A stretch of DNA of 64,000 nt from Acidianus brierleyi (GTDB taxonomy: Archaea > Thermoproteota > Thermoprotei_A > Sulfolobales > Sulfolobaceae): contig NZ_CP029289.2 of assembly GCF_003201835.2 (NCBI RefSeq), positions 1,426,001 to 1,490,000 on the forward strand, written 5' to 3'. Shown here piece by piece: positions 27,806 through 37,994 of the stretch (positions are counted from its first letter, which is position 1; each line of letters begins with the position of its first letter). Under the pieces are notes generated by a model that was not told the DNA's origin, searched no databases, and saw only the letters and a list, made by a program, of their open reading frames with translations. The position numbers and the translations under genes were made by a program.

Positions 27806-28825
27806 TTCCAGCTTCTTGGGTATAAATCTTTTTGTATTAAAACTCTTTTTGGTTTTATTGCTTCTCCTTTTTCAAGACTAGATAGGTTTTTCGAATCTAC
27901 TAAGGCTATACCTACCGCTACAGCTTCTCCCTTTAGCGTTAGTATACCTACTAAATCGCCTTTTTTAAAGTTTTGAAATGCCACTATTCCAGGTATCATT
28001 ACTGATGCCCCATATGCTATAGCGTCAACAGCATTATCGTCTATTACTATTTTAGGAATTCCGCAAAATGCCATTTCCATTGGTATAAGTATTTTTCTTA
28101 AATCTTCTTCATCTTTACAGCTTTTCCACATGTATAATGCTTCCGAGACCTCTTGAAGCGTAACTAGATTTTTTTCTGTGAATATTCCTGATCTAATTCT
28201 TCTAAGTTCTCTCATATGCGCTCCACAACCTAGTAATATTCCTGCGTCGTGGCAGATTTTTCTCATATATGTTCCTGGCTCTGAAGATATTCTGAGTAGA
28301 GCCATTCTATTATAAGTTTCCAAGAGTTCTATTTCATTTACTGTTCTAAACCTTAATCTTCTTTTTACTGAAGATCTTACTGGGGGCCTTTGGTATATTT
28401 TTCCTTTAAATTTCTCTATAATGCTTTTTAAAAGATCTTTTTCAATATCACAATGAACTTGCATTACACATATGTATTCTTTTCCTGCTTCTGTAACATA
28501 ATTCATAATTTTTGTAGCGTTCTCTAGACCTATAGGTAATACTCCGGTTACTTTGGGATAGCCCCGCCTTTTAAGGCTCTAGGGTCCCTCCATGACCTAC
28601 TTTGTTAATGTTAAACATTTTTTTAACCCAGAATGCTACTTCATGGCTTGTAGGTCCGGGCGGTTTATCTAGGTTGATTATCGAGTTTTTTATTAATAAG
28701 TTGATATCTCTTTTATCTGGGTAAACGCCATATTTGTCTGATGTGGTTTCCTCTTTTTTTATTTCCCAAGAATTATTATAAGAACAAAATTCATCTATCT
28801 TATAAATAAAATTATAAAAATTCAT
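27802..28825 (-). CDS. cbf5: tRNA/rRNA pseudouridine synthase Cbf5 (interrupted by 19-nt mRNA intron)
   Basis: The catalytic subunit of H/ACA RNPs. Exon 1 (28579-28825) begins MNFYNFIYKIDE and includes the TruB-type NLDKPPGPTSHEVAFWVKK and GHGGTL. Exon 2 (27802-28559) continues KVTGVLPIGLENATK and carries the PUA domain (KKGDLVGILTLKGEAVAVG). Unspliced, the frame stops at a TAA right after exon 1. Splicing at the bulge-helix-bulge yields GTLDPKVTG, restoring the catalytic Asp whose codon is split by the intron. The product is 334 aa, normal for archaeal Cbf5. Interrupted cbf5 is an established feature of several Crenarchaeota. It is adjacent to rpl14e. Confidence 0.93.
28560..28578 (-). other. 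cbf5 pre-mRNA intron in a bulge-helix-bulge motif
   Basis: On the minus strand the structure is helix GGGA/TCCC, central 4-bp helix CCCT/GGGG, 3-nt bulges AGA (28580-28578) and CTA (28561-28559) on opposite strands, and inner hairpin GCC/GGC with loop TTAAAA. Cutting after the second base of each bulge removes 19 nt and joins CTAG to ATCCC, giving Leu-Asp-Pro. This is the canonical substrate shape of the archaeal splicing endonuclease. Confidence 0.92.
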
Positions 28826-29116
<291 letters not shown>

Positions 29117-29158
29117 TAATAACTACCTAAAAATCAAATTCTTGTCTATAATTTAAAC

Positions 29159-31873
29159 TTACTGCCAGTATTTTCTATTTTTTAAGAACTTTTTCTCTAC
29201 ATTAAAGAGATTTTGGTAAAAAGACTCTTCTCCTTCACTAAGTTTACTTAGTGCTTTTCCTAGATTTGTAGAACCTACTCCTCTTGCAGATAGCGCTATT
29301 AATGCGTATTTTTTATACTGAGAGAAAAGAGATGCTATTATTTTTAGTTCTTTAAGCTTTTTCATTTCTGTTTTAGATAATTTTTTACCTCTAATATTTT
29401 TATTAATAATATCTATTGAATCTCTATCGTCTGGAAACGTTGCTGTAAGAAATACTGATTGGCATTTTTCACATTTCTCAGGGGAATACTCTATTGATAC
29501 TTTTTTATTCCATCCGCATACCATACACAGAACTCTTACTTCTTTTGATAGTAATCTTCTCTTGAATACCTCTAGCATTACGGGTGCTTCTTCACTCTCT
29601 GTAATTAACAATCTGTCCAAAAATTCTTTAGCTAATGGAGAAGGAGAGGGAACTTCTACAATTTTCCAAGTATATTTTTTAATTTCTGTTAATACTGAAA
29701 GATCATGATTTTTAATCAACATTTCTCTTGCGGCTTCTTCGCCTACAATTGTATCTGAGAATTGTCTCAAAATTGCAGAGCTTATTATCTCTTTTGAATT
29801 AGAATCTATATTTCCAAATCTTTCTGCCTCTATGTATAACTTCCATTTAAATTGAGGAGATTCTTTTATAGCATCTATAACTATATTTCTTGCGTCGATC
29901 TGGCTTAGCTTATTAACGTAAGTTATTGTTTCTTCTATGTCTTTTTTTGAAATAGGCAATACTGATGCTATTACTATATTGTAGGGATCATTTCTAAAAG
30001 ATGTCCTTATACCCTTGATTTTATTTAGGTAAAATGATAAAATCGATCCTAATGTATTATTTCCTTTACTTCCAAATGGGCTATGTACTACAATTAGTTC
30101 TCCATTTATGATCTCTACTAGGATATCATTATTAGATAATTCTGGATATCCTCTTTTTTTATATTCCTGAATTATATCATTTATTTCATCGAATTCATAA
30201 TTTTTACCTTTTATTGCGTCTATTAGATAACTGTAAACCCTTTCTGAAACTTCTTTTTCTACTGGTATAGATTCTCCGAACCAGCTTGGTAATATTCCTC
30301 TTTTTAATTCCGCTCTATCCACAAATATTTTCCCATCTTCTATTGATACTACTTTCCATAGTTTTCCACCTAAGACAAATATGCTCTCTTCGTCTATCAT
30401 AGCTACAAAATCTTCATCTAGTTTTCCAAGTTCTAGATTGTTTGCCATGTTTATAACTGAGTAACTTCTTATTGAATCTGGAATCATATTAGTGCCATAA
30501 TAGTATTTCCATGCTCTATAAGAAGGCAAAAGCTGATTATCTTTTTCTTTGAGTATTCTAGAAGATTTTAAGAGCTGTACGACATTTTCTAACTCATCTT
30601 TGCTTAAATCTCTAAAATAAACACTATTTTTTAATATATCTAAAATATCTTCTTTATTTCTTACTCCTTCTAAAACCATTCCAGTTATTTCGTGAGCTAT
30701 AACATCTAGTGCATTAAGTTCTATGTAGGGTTGTTCCAAATACCCCTCACGGGATAATTCTATAATGGATTTGCACTCAAAAATGTCATAAATATAGTTA
30801 CTTGGTATAACTATTCCTTTAGATACTTTATTTAATGAATGACCACTTCTTCCTATTCTTTGTAATAATCTTGTAACTTCTTTAGGGGACATGTATTGTA
30901 CTACTAAATTTATATTTCCTATATCTATTCCAAGTTCTAAACTTGAAGTAGCTATTATTGCGTCTAAATTTCCTTGTTTGAAATTGTTTTCTATGTTTAT
31001 TCTTATATCTTTAGATAGAGATCCATGATGAGTAGCTACTTTTAGATTGTATAATGCTTGTAATTCGCTTGCTAGGAATTCTGCAGTTTCTCTTGTATTA
31101 GTGAAAATTATAATTGGTTTGTACGTTTCTATTATTTGCTTAAGCTTTTCGAGTCTAGATATTACATATGGATCCAGATTTAATTCAATAGCTTTTTTTG
31201 GAAAATCGTTTATATCTGGAATAATTAGATCAATATCGTACTCCTTTTTTAGATCAACCTTGGCTACTTCAACTTCTGCGTCACTTAAATATTTTTTAGC
31301 TAATTCTATATTTCCTATAGTTGCCGATAAACCAATCATTTGAATTTTATTTTTATTAAATTTTTTTAATCTAGAGATAACTACAGATAACTCGTATCCT
31401 CTTTTTTCGTCTAACATTTCTTGTAGTTCATCAATTATTATCCATTTAAGATTTGAAAGTAAATCTCTATATTTTTGATTTATTATTAGATACTGTAAAC
31501 TTTCTGGTGTTGTTATAAGTAGGTCTGGAGGAGATTTCAGTATTTCCTTTCTTTTTCTTTCTGAGGTATCTCCATGTCTAGTTCCGATGGTTATACCCAG
31601 GGCATTTCCTAGATTTTTTAATCTTAGTTCTAAATCTCTGTTGAGTGCCTTTAAAGGTGTTATGTATAGTAGTGATATTTTTTCTGGTCTACTATTCCAT
31701 ATTTTGTAAAATAAAGGTATTATAGCAGCTTCGGTCTTACCTGATCCAGTAGGGGCTATAATTAGTGTATGTTTCCCAGAAATGATTTTAGGTATGGCTA
31801 TACGCTGTATAGGAGTCAGTTTAGTATATCCTAAACTATACAATACTTTTCCGAAATCAGCTGCTGTGAGCAT
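29159..31873 (-). CDS. Lhr-type superfamily 2 helicase
   Basis: 904 aa. Motifs in order: Q-like TPIQ near 20, Walker A APTGSGKT near 40, DELQE Walker B (DEIH-like) near 149, SAT near 184, FTNTRETAEFLASE near 255, and motif VI QRIGRSGH near 338. The Lhr-core winged-helix and beta-sheet domains follow, and a C-terminal CMVCGW...CEKC zinc pair. Lhr helicases unwind branched DNA or RNA/DNA in repair. It is divergent from the membrane ATPase gene, with a 40-bp shared promoter region. Confidence 0.88.
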   Translation of the reverse strand: MLTAADFGKVLYSLGYTKLTPIQRIAIPKIISGKHTLIIAPTGSGKTEAAIIPLFYKIWNSRPEKISLLYITPLKALNRDLELRLKNLGNALGITIGTRHGDTSERKRKEILKSPPDLLITTPESLQYLIINQKYRDLLSNLKWIIIDELQEMLDEKRGYELSVVISRLKKFNKNKIQMIGLSATIGNIELAKKYLSDAEVEVAKVDLKKEYDIDLIIPDINDFPKKAIELNLDPYVISRLEKLKQIIETYKPIIIFTNTRETAEFLASELQALYNLKVATHHGSLSKDIRINIENNFKQGNLDAIIATSSLELGIDIGNINLVVQYMSPKEVTRLLQRIGRSGHSLNKVSKGIVIPSNYIYDIFECKSIIELSREGYLEQPYIELNALDVIAHEITGMVLEGVRNKEDILDILKNSVYFRDLSKDELENVVQLLKSSRILKEKDNQLLPSYRAWKYYYGTNMIPDSIRSYSVINMANNLELGKLDEDFVAMIDEESIFVLGGKLWKVVSIEDGKIFVDRAELKRGILPSWFGESIPVEKEVSERVYSYLIDAIKGKNYEFDEINDIIQEYKKRGYPELSNNDILVEIINGELIVVHSPFGSKGNNTLGSILSFYLNKIKGIRTSFRNDPYNIVIASVLPISKKDIEETITYVNKLSQIDARNIVIDAIKESPQFKWKLYIEAERFGNIDSNSKEIISSAILRQFSDTIVGEEAAREMLIKNHDLSVLTEIKKYTWKIVEVPSPSPLAKEFLDRLLITESEEAPVMLEVFKRRLLSKEVRVLCMVCGWNKKVSIEYSPEKCEKCQSVFLTATFPDDRDSIDIINKNIRGKKLSKTEMKKLKELKIIASLFSQYKKYALIALSARGVGSTNLGKALSKLSEGEESFYQNLFNVEKKFLKNRKYWQ

Positions 31874-31913
31874 AAAGATATTTTAATTATAATTTTCACC
31901 GTTATAAAAGAAT

Positions 31914-33566
31914 ATGCAAGACTTCAGGCATGTTTTTATTATATTGCTTTCTATTGCAGAAGCTGTTCTATTATCTGTATATTTTAAATCAGACGTTATA
32001 ACACTAGTAATAGAGAGAGACTTATTTATTTTGATAATAATATTTGTAAATTCAATATTGATATATCTACTTTTTTCGTCAATTGTTATGTCGATAGTAT
32101 ATTATTTCTCATTATATATTATCTTTATATTCATAAATATTAATTTATTATCTATCACATATTTTCTTTCCTATATTATTGGTGTTTCTTTTGCGTTATT
32201 TGGGTATTTCTTCATTAATAGATCGTTTAATGATAATTTTATTTTAAATCTAAGAAATTTCAAACCGCGTATTAATACATTTTCTATAATATTATCAGTT
32301 ATTTTTGTTATTATTGTATCGCTTTTTGTTAAAAACCCACTAATTTTGATAGGATCTATATTAAATCTTCTAATATTGTCGATAAGTGGCGAGATAGTCT
32401 TATCGCCTTTAACTTTAGCTAGTTGGCTAGCAACTCCTTATTTGTTATCACAATTAGGTGAGATAAGAGTAAATAAAGGTTTATGCATAGGTAAGATTAA
32501 TGGTATTTTAAGAAGATCTACGTTTGAATTAGGCAGAGTTAAAACAAATGCTAAATACAAATGGGCAAACATAAAGTCTGATTTTTGTATTGATCTAGAT
32601 AATAGTAAGAACTATAATATGATTATCTTGGGTACAAGTGGATCTGGAAAATCTTCATTAGCAAAGACAATTGTTTCTAAACTTAATGTTAGTTATCTAA
32701 TATTTGATATTCATGGCGAGTATTTTACTGAAGCAAAAAGAATAGATGCGTCTTTAATTTCTGTAAATCCGTTATCTCTATTTGGGCAATCTCCTAGGCA
32801 AAGAGCATTAGAAGTAGCATATATGTTAAAATCTATATTTAATCTTGGTAACCTTCAAGTAATAGATCTTTTTAACATTATTTTTGAAACATATGAGGAA
32901 AAAGGTATTTATGAAGAAGACAGCAGTTCTTGGAATAATACACCTCCTAATTTTAGAGATGTGATTTTATTGTTAGAAAGAAAAAAGAGGTATATAAATA
33001 ACTCTACTGAGCTAAATAAAATACAATCGCTCGAGCCATATTTAAATTTCGTTTCTAATAGTATGTTTAATACAAATAGTATAAACTATAATGACATATT
33101 TGAAGATAATTACATTTTAGATTTATCAAAAATTACTATCCCAGAAATTAAATATATAGTAATAGAGACTATTTTGAGATCTTTAACGTCGTTTATGTAT
33201 TCTACTGGAACTTCGAAATTAAGAAAGATGATAGTTATTGATGAGGCTCCATTTATTCTCTCTAAGGAAAGCGGACAGTTACTTGTGGAAAGATTGTTTG
33301 CTGAAGGAAGAAAATTTGGGATAGGATTTATTCTTATTTCTCAAACATCGGAATACGTTAAAAAATTGATATCAAACTCAGCATATTTATTTGCTCTTAA
33401 TTTAGTAGAACCTGCTGATCTAGATTATGTATCAAAAATTATTAGCGGACCAGATCAAGATATATATAAATCTATCTATGACAGTTTACATAAGTTAGAT
33501 AGAGGATTGATTATAACAAGAAATATATTGCAGGATGAAATATTTTTGGTTCGCATACAACAATAG
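31914..33566 (+). CDS. Membrane-anchored HerA/VirB4-type ATPase (CedB-like)
   Basis: The first ~180 residues contain about six or seven hydrophobic segments. The cytosolic domain follows with Walker A GTSGSGKSSLAK near 241, FDIHGEY near 262, Walker B-like MIVIDEAPFI near 440 and the RKFGIGFILISQ motif near 463. This layout resembles CedB, the ATPase of the crenarchaeal DNA-import (Ced) system. A different HerA/TraG-like translocase is possible because no cedA gene is nearby. The stop abuts the rpo13 ribosome-binding site. Confidence 0.6.
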   Translation: MQDFRHVFIILLSIAEAVLLSVYFKSDVITLVIERDLFILIIIFVNSILIYLLFSSIVMSIVYYFSLYIIFIFININLLSITYFLSYIIGVSFALFGYFFINRSFNDNFILNLRNFKPRINTFSIILSVIFVIIVSLFVKNPLILIGSILNLLILSISGEIVLSPLTLASWLATPYLLSQLGEIRVNKGLCIGKINGILRRSTFELGRVKTNAKYKWANIKSDFCIDLDNSKNYNMIILGTSGSGKSSLAKTIVSKLNVSYLIFDIHGEYFTEAKRIDASLISVNPLSLFGQSPRQRALEVAYMLKSIFNLGNLQVIDLFNIIFETYEEKGIYEEDSSSWNNTPPNFRDVILLLERKKRYINNSTELNKIQSLEPYLNFVSNSMFNTNSINYNDIFEDNYILDLSKITIPEIKYIVIETILRSLTSFMYSTGTSKLRKMIVIDEAPFILSKESGQLLVERLFAEGRKFGIGFILISQTSEYVKKLISNSAYLFALNLVEPADLDYVSKIISGPDQDIYKSIYDSLHKLDRGLIITRNILQDEIFLVRIQQ

Positions 33567-33575
33567 GTGAAAATT

Positions 33576-33863
33576 ATGTCAGATGAGTATAATAATGGAG
33601 AAGAGAATGAGGAGACAACTAGCGAGGAAAAAGAGCCAAGAGAAGAAGATTCTGAATTTCCTGCAGTATCTTTACAAGATATAGAGCTTCTTATGAAGAA
33701 TACTGAAGTATGGTATGAATTACTTAATGGTAAAATATCATTGGACGACGCAAAAAAGCTTTTTGAACAGAATATTTCTTCTATGCCTTCTCAATCTGAA
33801 GGTAAAAAAGCTAAGAGAAAAGCTCCAGCAAAAAAGGTTAAAAAGGAAAAGGTAAAAAAGTGA
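33576..33863 (+). CDS. rpo13: RNA polymerase subunit Rpo13
   Basis: A crenarchaeal-specific polymerase subunit that lies near downstream DNA. The 95-aa protein has an acidic N-terminus, a central helix-turn-helix SLQDIELLMKNTEVWYELLN followed by GKISLDDAKKLFEQN, and a Lys-rich tail, exactly the Rpo13 layout. The ATG at 33576 is preferred over GTG 33567 because GGTGA precedes it. Upstream of PCNA1, as in Saccharolobus solfataricus. Confidence 0.93.
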   Translation: MSDEYNNGEENEETTSEEKEPREEDSEFPAVSLQDIELLMKNTEVWYELLNGKISLDDAKKLFEQNISSMPSQSEGKKAKRKAPAKKVKKEKVKK

Positions 33864-33868
33864 ATTAA

Positions 33869-34615
33869 ATGTTTAAAGCAATTTATCCAAGTTCTAAGGA
33901 TTTTTATTATTTGATTAATGCAATGAGTAAACTTTCTGATTCTATAATACTCAATTTTACTCAAGAAGGAATAATATCTAGATATTTAACCGATGATAAA
34001 GTACTTATGGGAGTTCTTAATATTCCAAAGGATAGTTTAGAAGAATATAGCATAGAAAAAGAGGTTTCTGTAAAACTTGACTTAACTAATATGAAGAAGA
34101 TTTTAGGAAAAGCTAGATCTAGTAAGTCTAGACTAGAAATCACAGAGACTGATGCAGGAATTAAAATAGTTATAGTTGATGACAAAAGTGGAACTAGGAG
34201 TAATATTTATGTTAAAGGTGAAAAAGGCGAAATTCAGAACTTGAAAGAACCTAGCGTCTCTCTTACAGTTTCGGCTGCATTTTCTGGAGATATACTAAAA
34301 ACTATAATAGATGACGCTGAGGAAATTTCGGAAGAAGCAGAATTTAGTGCAGAAGATGATTATATAAAAATTTATGTAGAAGAATCTGGTAAAACATATA
34401 CTGCTTTTTTGAAAAATAGTAAACCTTTATCTAGTTTAGAAATAGAAAAACCATCTAAATCAATATATAGCTTAGAGGTATTAAAAACTGTAGCCTCTGC
34501 TGCCAATTTTTCAAGTAGCTTAAAGCTTAATTTCGGTACTAATTTGCCTATGAAAATTGAGGCATCTGGAGAAAAAGGTGCGTCCTTATTTTTCTGGGTA
34601 GCCCCTAGAATGTAA
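33869..34615 (+). CDS. pcna1: Sliding clamp subunit PCNA1
   Basis: 248 aa PCNA fold. The sequence (SIILNFTQEGIISRYLTDDK and the FWVAPRM end) matches the PCNA1 subunit of the heterotrimeric Sulfolobales clamp, which binds Fen1 and, with PCNA2 and PCNA3, encircles DNA. It is coupled to rpo13 (5-base gap). The end overlaps the convergent amidohydrolase by 11 bases. PCNA3 is at 40.7 kb and PCNA2 is not in the window. Confidence 0.93.
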   Translation: MFKAIYPSSKDFYYLINAMSKLSDSIILNFTQEGIISRYLTDDKVLMGVLNIPKDSLEEYSIEKEVSVKLDLTNMKKILGKARSSKSRLEITETDAGIKIVIVDDKSGTRSNIYVKGEKGEIQNLKEPSVSLTVSAAFSGDILKTIIDDAEEISEEAEFSAEDDYIKIYVEESGKTYTAFLKNSKPLSSLEIEKPSKSIYSLEVLKTVASAANFSSSLKLNFGTNLPMKIEASGEKGASLFFWVAPRM

Positions 34616-35717
34616 ATCTAGAATATAAGATATTATATCCTCTTTTTATAATAGCTTGATAAAGATTATGGGATCTAAAAATTCCAGATCTTTCTCCTTC
34701 TATTATGATAAATCTTGCCGGTAATCCTTCATTTATATAATTTTTAAACAATATTCTCGAAATATTTGTAGTAGCTGCTTTAAGAATTTCCTTAGAATAG
34801 TTACTTAGAGGTTTTCTTATTCTAGTTATTAATAATGCTAATTCCATGTCTTTCCAAATATTCGGATCTATCCATGCACCGTTGTCAGTTCCTATAAGTA
34901 AATTAACTTTACTATCTATCATTTTATCTATTCTAGGTATCCCGTTAGAAAACCATAGATTACTTCTTGGACATGTTACTAAACTAATATTTCTATCTTT
35001 TAGTTCTAAGAAATCTTCTTCAAAAAGATGCGTACCATGGATAATAATTTTAGGTCTTATTACTTTCAAGATATATCCAAGGTCGTTTTGTAGGCCTTGT
35101 TTTAGAGTTTCTGAAATATGTATTGCTATAATTTTATCATGAAAAATATTGTTAATTTTAATTAAATCTGCTTTATTATATGTAGTTGAGCTTGATATCC
35201 CATATCCGTCAGAAAGTTCAAAAAGAGTTTTTAATCTTATCTTGCTTATTTTTTTATCTAGTCTGGATAATATAATATAATTTAATTCATTCGCCAATTC
35301 GTCTTTTATCTCTTTTGCTAGTTTGGCTCCAAATATATCCTGTTCTCTAAAATCCATAATAGTAAAGATACCAAATTTTTTTGAGTACTCAAGAAAATCT
35401 TTTATATATCTTTTAATATCTATAAATTTCAATTTATTAAAGAATTTATATTTTATACTTTTAGGATCACTAACTAAGTCTCCTATAGGTTTATCTATAC
35501 CTATTTCAGGAAATGAAAAATCTCCAGCATGTACATGCGCATTTACAAGTGTCGGTATTAATATAGCATTTCTATAATCTTTCCCTTTAGAGTCAAAACC
35601 ATTACCTATATGTACTATTTTATTATCTGAGATTTCTATATTTACATTTCTTTTTACTTGCAAATTTTTGCCTATTAATACGTAACCTAAATTGAATATT
35701 TCGGAACTATTCTCCAT
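34605..35717 (-). CDS. Amidohydrolase (deaminase-type) in the riboflavin operon
   Basis: 370 residues of the metal-dependent hydrolase superfamily: NAHVHAGD metal motif near residue 58, HISE near 197, HGTH near 230, CPRSN near 252 and GTDNGAW near 275. This set resembles the ATZ/TRZ, guanine and thioadenosine deaminase branch. It is the last gene of a run ribB-ribC-ribH-arfA-this gene, overlapping arfA by 31 bases. Substrate unknown. The setting suggests a riboflavin-precursor step such as pyrimidine deamination or deformylation. Confidence 0.75.
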   Translation of the reverse strand: MENSSEIFNLGYVLIGKNLQVKRNVNIEISDNKIVHIGNGFDSKGKDYRNAILIPTLVNAHVHAGDFSFPEIGIDKPIGDLVSDPKSIKYKFFNKLKFIDIKRYIKDFLEYSKKFGIFTIMDFREQDIFGAKLAKEIKDELANELNYIILSRLDKKISKIRLKTLFELSDGYGISSSTTYNKADLIKINNIFHDKIIAIHISETLKQGLQNDLGYILKVIRPKIIIHGTHLFEEDFLELKDRNISLVTCPRSNLWFSNGIPRIDKMIDSKVNLLIGTDNGAWIDPNIWKDMELALLITRIRKPLSNYSKEILKAATTNISRILFKNYINEGLPARFIIIEGERSGIFRSHNLYQAIIKRGYNILYSRFTF

Positions 35718-36397
35718 TTACAGTTCCTCAATTCTCGTATTTTCTCTAAAGCTTCAGTAGAATTCTTAATTGATATTCTAGCATTAGAACCTATTCCTAT
35801 ACCTACTTTTATGTCTTTCATATCTTCTACAATATTTAATATATTTTTGACATTGTTTTTATCGGTAAATGCTAATATGTTATCTCCTCCCAAATATTGT
35901 GAGATACCGCCTAACTCATATATTTTTTCGCTTAATATGCTATATAACTTATTTATATCTATGAATGCTTTATAAAACGAAATATCAGTAGATAACTTAG
36001 TAAAATTATCTATATCGAAATGACATGAGACTATTTGCTCATTATCATATTCGCCTATTCCAATATTTTCTGGTTCAGTATTTTTGATACATTCTGCAGC
36101 ATTTTGTTGAGCTTCTATAAATGTGCGTCCATAACCTACGCATGCTCTAGGTCTTACTGGAGATAAACGTTTTATTTCATTAAATATGAACTTTATATGC
36201 GAATTTCTTATACCATCCACAAGAATTATAAAAAAATCATATCTTAATGGTAGTAGAAAAGCTCCAAGTTCTGCAGACAAAGTATTTATTTTATAAGCTA
36301 AGCTATGTTGCTCGTTTTGAATAATCCATTCTCTATCTAGTCCTAGACTTTCTGTCCAGTCTTTATATTTGTAAAGTTCTACAGCAAGAATTTTCAC
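35687..36397 (-). CDS. arfA: GTP cyclohydrolase III
   Basis: It opens GTP to the formamidopyrimidine intermediate (FAPy), the first step of archaeal riboflavin and F420 chromophore synthesis. The 236-aa protein has two GGDEF-like palm domains: [21 protein letters not shown] near 75 and the metal-binding [10 protein letters not shown] near 172. Length fits the family. It overlaps ribH by 4 bases. Confidence 0.92.
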   Translation of the reverse strand: MKILAVELYKYKDWTESLGLDREWIIQNEQHSLAYKINTLSAELGAFLLPLRYDFFIILVDGIRNSHIKFIFNEIKRLSPVRPRACVGYGRTFIEAQQNAAECIKNTEPENIGIGEYDNEQIVSCHFDIDNFTKLSTDISFYKAFIDINKLYSILSEKIYELGGISQYLGGDNILAFTDKNNVKNILNIVEDMKDIKVGIGIGSNARISIKNSTEALEKIRELRNCKWRIVPKYSI

Positions 36398-36855
36398 TCT
36401 ATTATCACCGTGGATTCCGACGATATCATCTCCATTTTTTTCATTCTTTTTGCCATTTTTACTGAAGCTTCTACTGCTCTAGTTGAATATTCCTCTATTC
36501 TTTCTACAGCTTGTTCATGAGATACTCCTGGGCCTATTATACCTAATCCTATAGGCTTCTCATATTCTAGTTCTAAATCAGATATTAGCCTAGCTACTTG
36601 ATTAGCTATTAACTCATCATGTTTTGTTTCTCCTTTAATTATTGCACCTAAGGCTACTACGCAGTCTATATAATCTTTTTTTAGCAATTGTTTTATTGCC
36701 AACGGTATTTCATAAGATCCAGGTACTTTAAGTATAACTTGAACTTTAGCTCCTAGAAATTCCGCATGAGAAATAGCTCTTTGTAGCATTAAATATGTTA
36801 TATCATAGTTAAATTCTGCAATAACTATACCTACTCTAATCGATTGGACCTGCAT
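36394..36855 (-). CDS. ribH: 6,7-dimethyl-8-ribityllumazine synthase
   Basis: It condenses ribitylaminouracil with dihydroxybutanone phosphate. 153 aa. Motifs: [14 protein letters not shown] at the start, [14 protein letters not shown] near 45, [17 protein letters not shown] with the catalytic His near 80, and [15 protein letters not shown] near 110. It overlaps ribC by 20 bases. Confidence 0.95.
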   Translation of the reverse strand: MQVQSIRVGIVIAEFNYDITYLMLQRAISHAEFLGAKVQVILKVPGSYEIPLAIKQLLKKDYIDCVVALGAIIKGETKHDELIANQVARLISDLELEYEKPIGLGIIGPGVSHEQAVERIEEYSTRAVEASVKMAKRMKKMEMISSESTVIIE

Positions 36856-37300
36856 CTTTATATCCCTGCCTCAAACCTTTTCCTGCAAAAGGAGTAAGCG
36901 AATTTTCTCCATCTCTTATTAACTTAACAAGATTTTTAGAGTGCTTAACTACCCTATCTATAGCTATTTCTTTCAACTTATCTATATCATCAGCCTCGTC
37001 CTCATGAATAGTTACATCTATAATATGTTTTGATGTTAATATCTGAACAGTTATTAGACCTATACTAGCAGCAAGATAGCTATATTTATCTAACATTGTC
37101 TTGCCAACCCAACCTAATGTTATAACACCATCGCATCCTTTCTCAATTAGCTTTTTAGCGGCTACTGGCGTATCTTTTATCCCAGGTACAGTATATCTTA
37201 TAACTTCTGAGTCAAGGTCTTCTTTCTTTATTGTCTTTATTGCTATATTACCCATATCTATTCTAGAGAAAGTAGTATCTACTATTCCGTATTTTCTCAT
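36836..37300 (-). CDS. ribC: Riboflavin synthase, archaeal type
   Basis: It forms riboflavin by dismutation of two lumazines. The archaeal enzyme is homologous to lumazine synthase, not to bacterial RibE. 154 aa with [30 protein letters not shown] and [19 protein letters not shown]. It overlaps ribB by 4 bases and ribH by 20, which suggests co-translation. Confidence 0.93.
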   Translation of the reverse strand: MRKYGIVDTTFSRIDMGNIAIKTIKKEDLDSEVIRYTVPGIKDTPVAAKKLIEKGCDGVITLGWVGKTMLDKYSYLAASIGLITVQILTSKHIIDVTIHEDEADDIDKLKEIAIDRVVKHSKNLVKLIRDGENSLTPFAGKGLRQGYKDAGPID

Positions 37301-37959
37301 GCTATAACCTCATTTAATATTTCTTTACCTTCTATGAATAACAATCCGTTGTTTTTAGCAAATAGTAATGCTTTATTCTTCTTTAGACTAACTTTTTCGT
37401 CAAGCATTTCAGCAAAAGCTACGCTCTTTTCTAATCCTAAAAATGACATAAGCGTAGTAGATAGTTCTGTATGTCCTCTCCTTTTTGTTATATCTCTACT
37501 TATTAGAAAAGGTACATGACCAGGAGCATAGAAATAGGTATAAAAGTTCTCTTTAGCTTCTAGAGGATTCTCATTAATAGTTATTATTACTTTGTGTAAT
37601 TCTTGAATAGTTTTAGCTCTATCGTAATCAGATATTCCAGTAGTAGTATTTACATGGTTAACCCATATAGAAAAAGCAGGTTCGTCTTTATATGATGGTA
37701 TCTTCACTAATTTTTTATAAATTGTGTTATCTCTTAGTATATCTGTCTGAAATCTTAATCCTAAAATGTTGGCTTCTTTACTTCCAGTTGCGTAGCATAT
37801 TAAACCTCCAGCACTTGTTCTAAGTGTATATATAGATTTCCAATTTATTGCACCAGCATAGAAAATCATATCAGTTTCTTCTTCTCTTCCATCAAAATCA
37901 TAAATTAATATTGGAAGTCCAGATTCTAAATTTTTCCTTATTATTTCTTTGCTTATCAT
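37297..37959 (-). CDS. ribB: 3,4-dihydroxy-2-butanone 4-phosphate synthase
   Basis: It makes the four-carbon unit from ribulose 5-phosphate. 220 aa with DFDGREEETDMIFYAG (acidic metal-binding loop) near 20, FSIWVNHVNTTTGISDYDRA near 92 and the PGHVPFLISRDITKRRGHTE segment near 147. First gene of the riboflavin operon. Confidence 0.93.
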   Translation of the reverse strand: MISKEIIRKNLESGLPILIYDFDGREEETDMIFYAGAINWKSIYTLRTSAGGLICYATGSKEANILGLRFQTDILRDNTIYKKLVKIPSYKDEPAFSIWVNHVNTTTGISDYDRAKTIQELHKVIITINENPLEAKENFYTYFYAPGHVPFLISRDITKRRGHTELSTTLMSFLGLEKSVAFAEMLDEKVSLKKNKALLFAKNNGLLFIEGKEILNEVIA

Positions 37960-37994
37960 TAAGTAAATGATATGATAATAGTATATAAGCGTAT

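Noticed and set aside
28560..28578. Cbf5 as two separate genes or stop-codon read-through (special amino acid)
   Set aside because: The bulge-helix-bulge fold and restoration of the GTLDP motif by a 19-nt excision explain the interruption completely, and TAA is not a recoded codon here.
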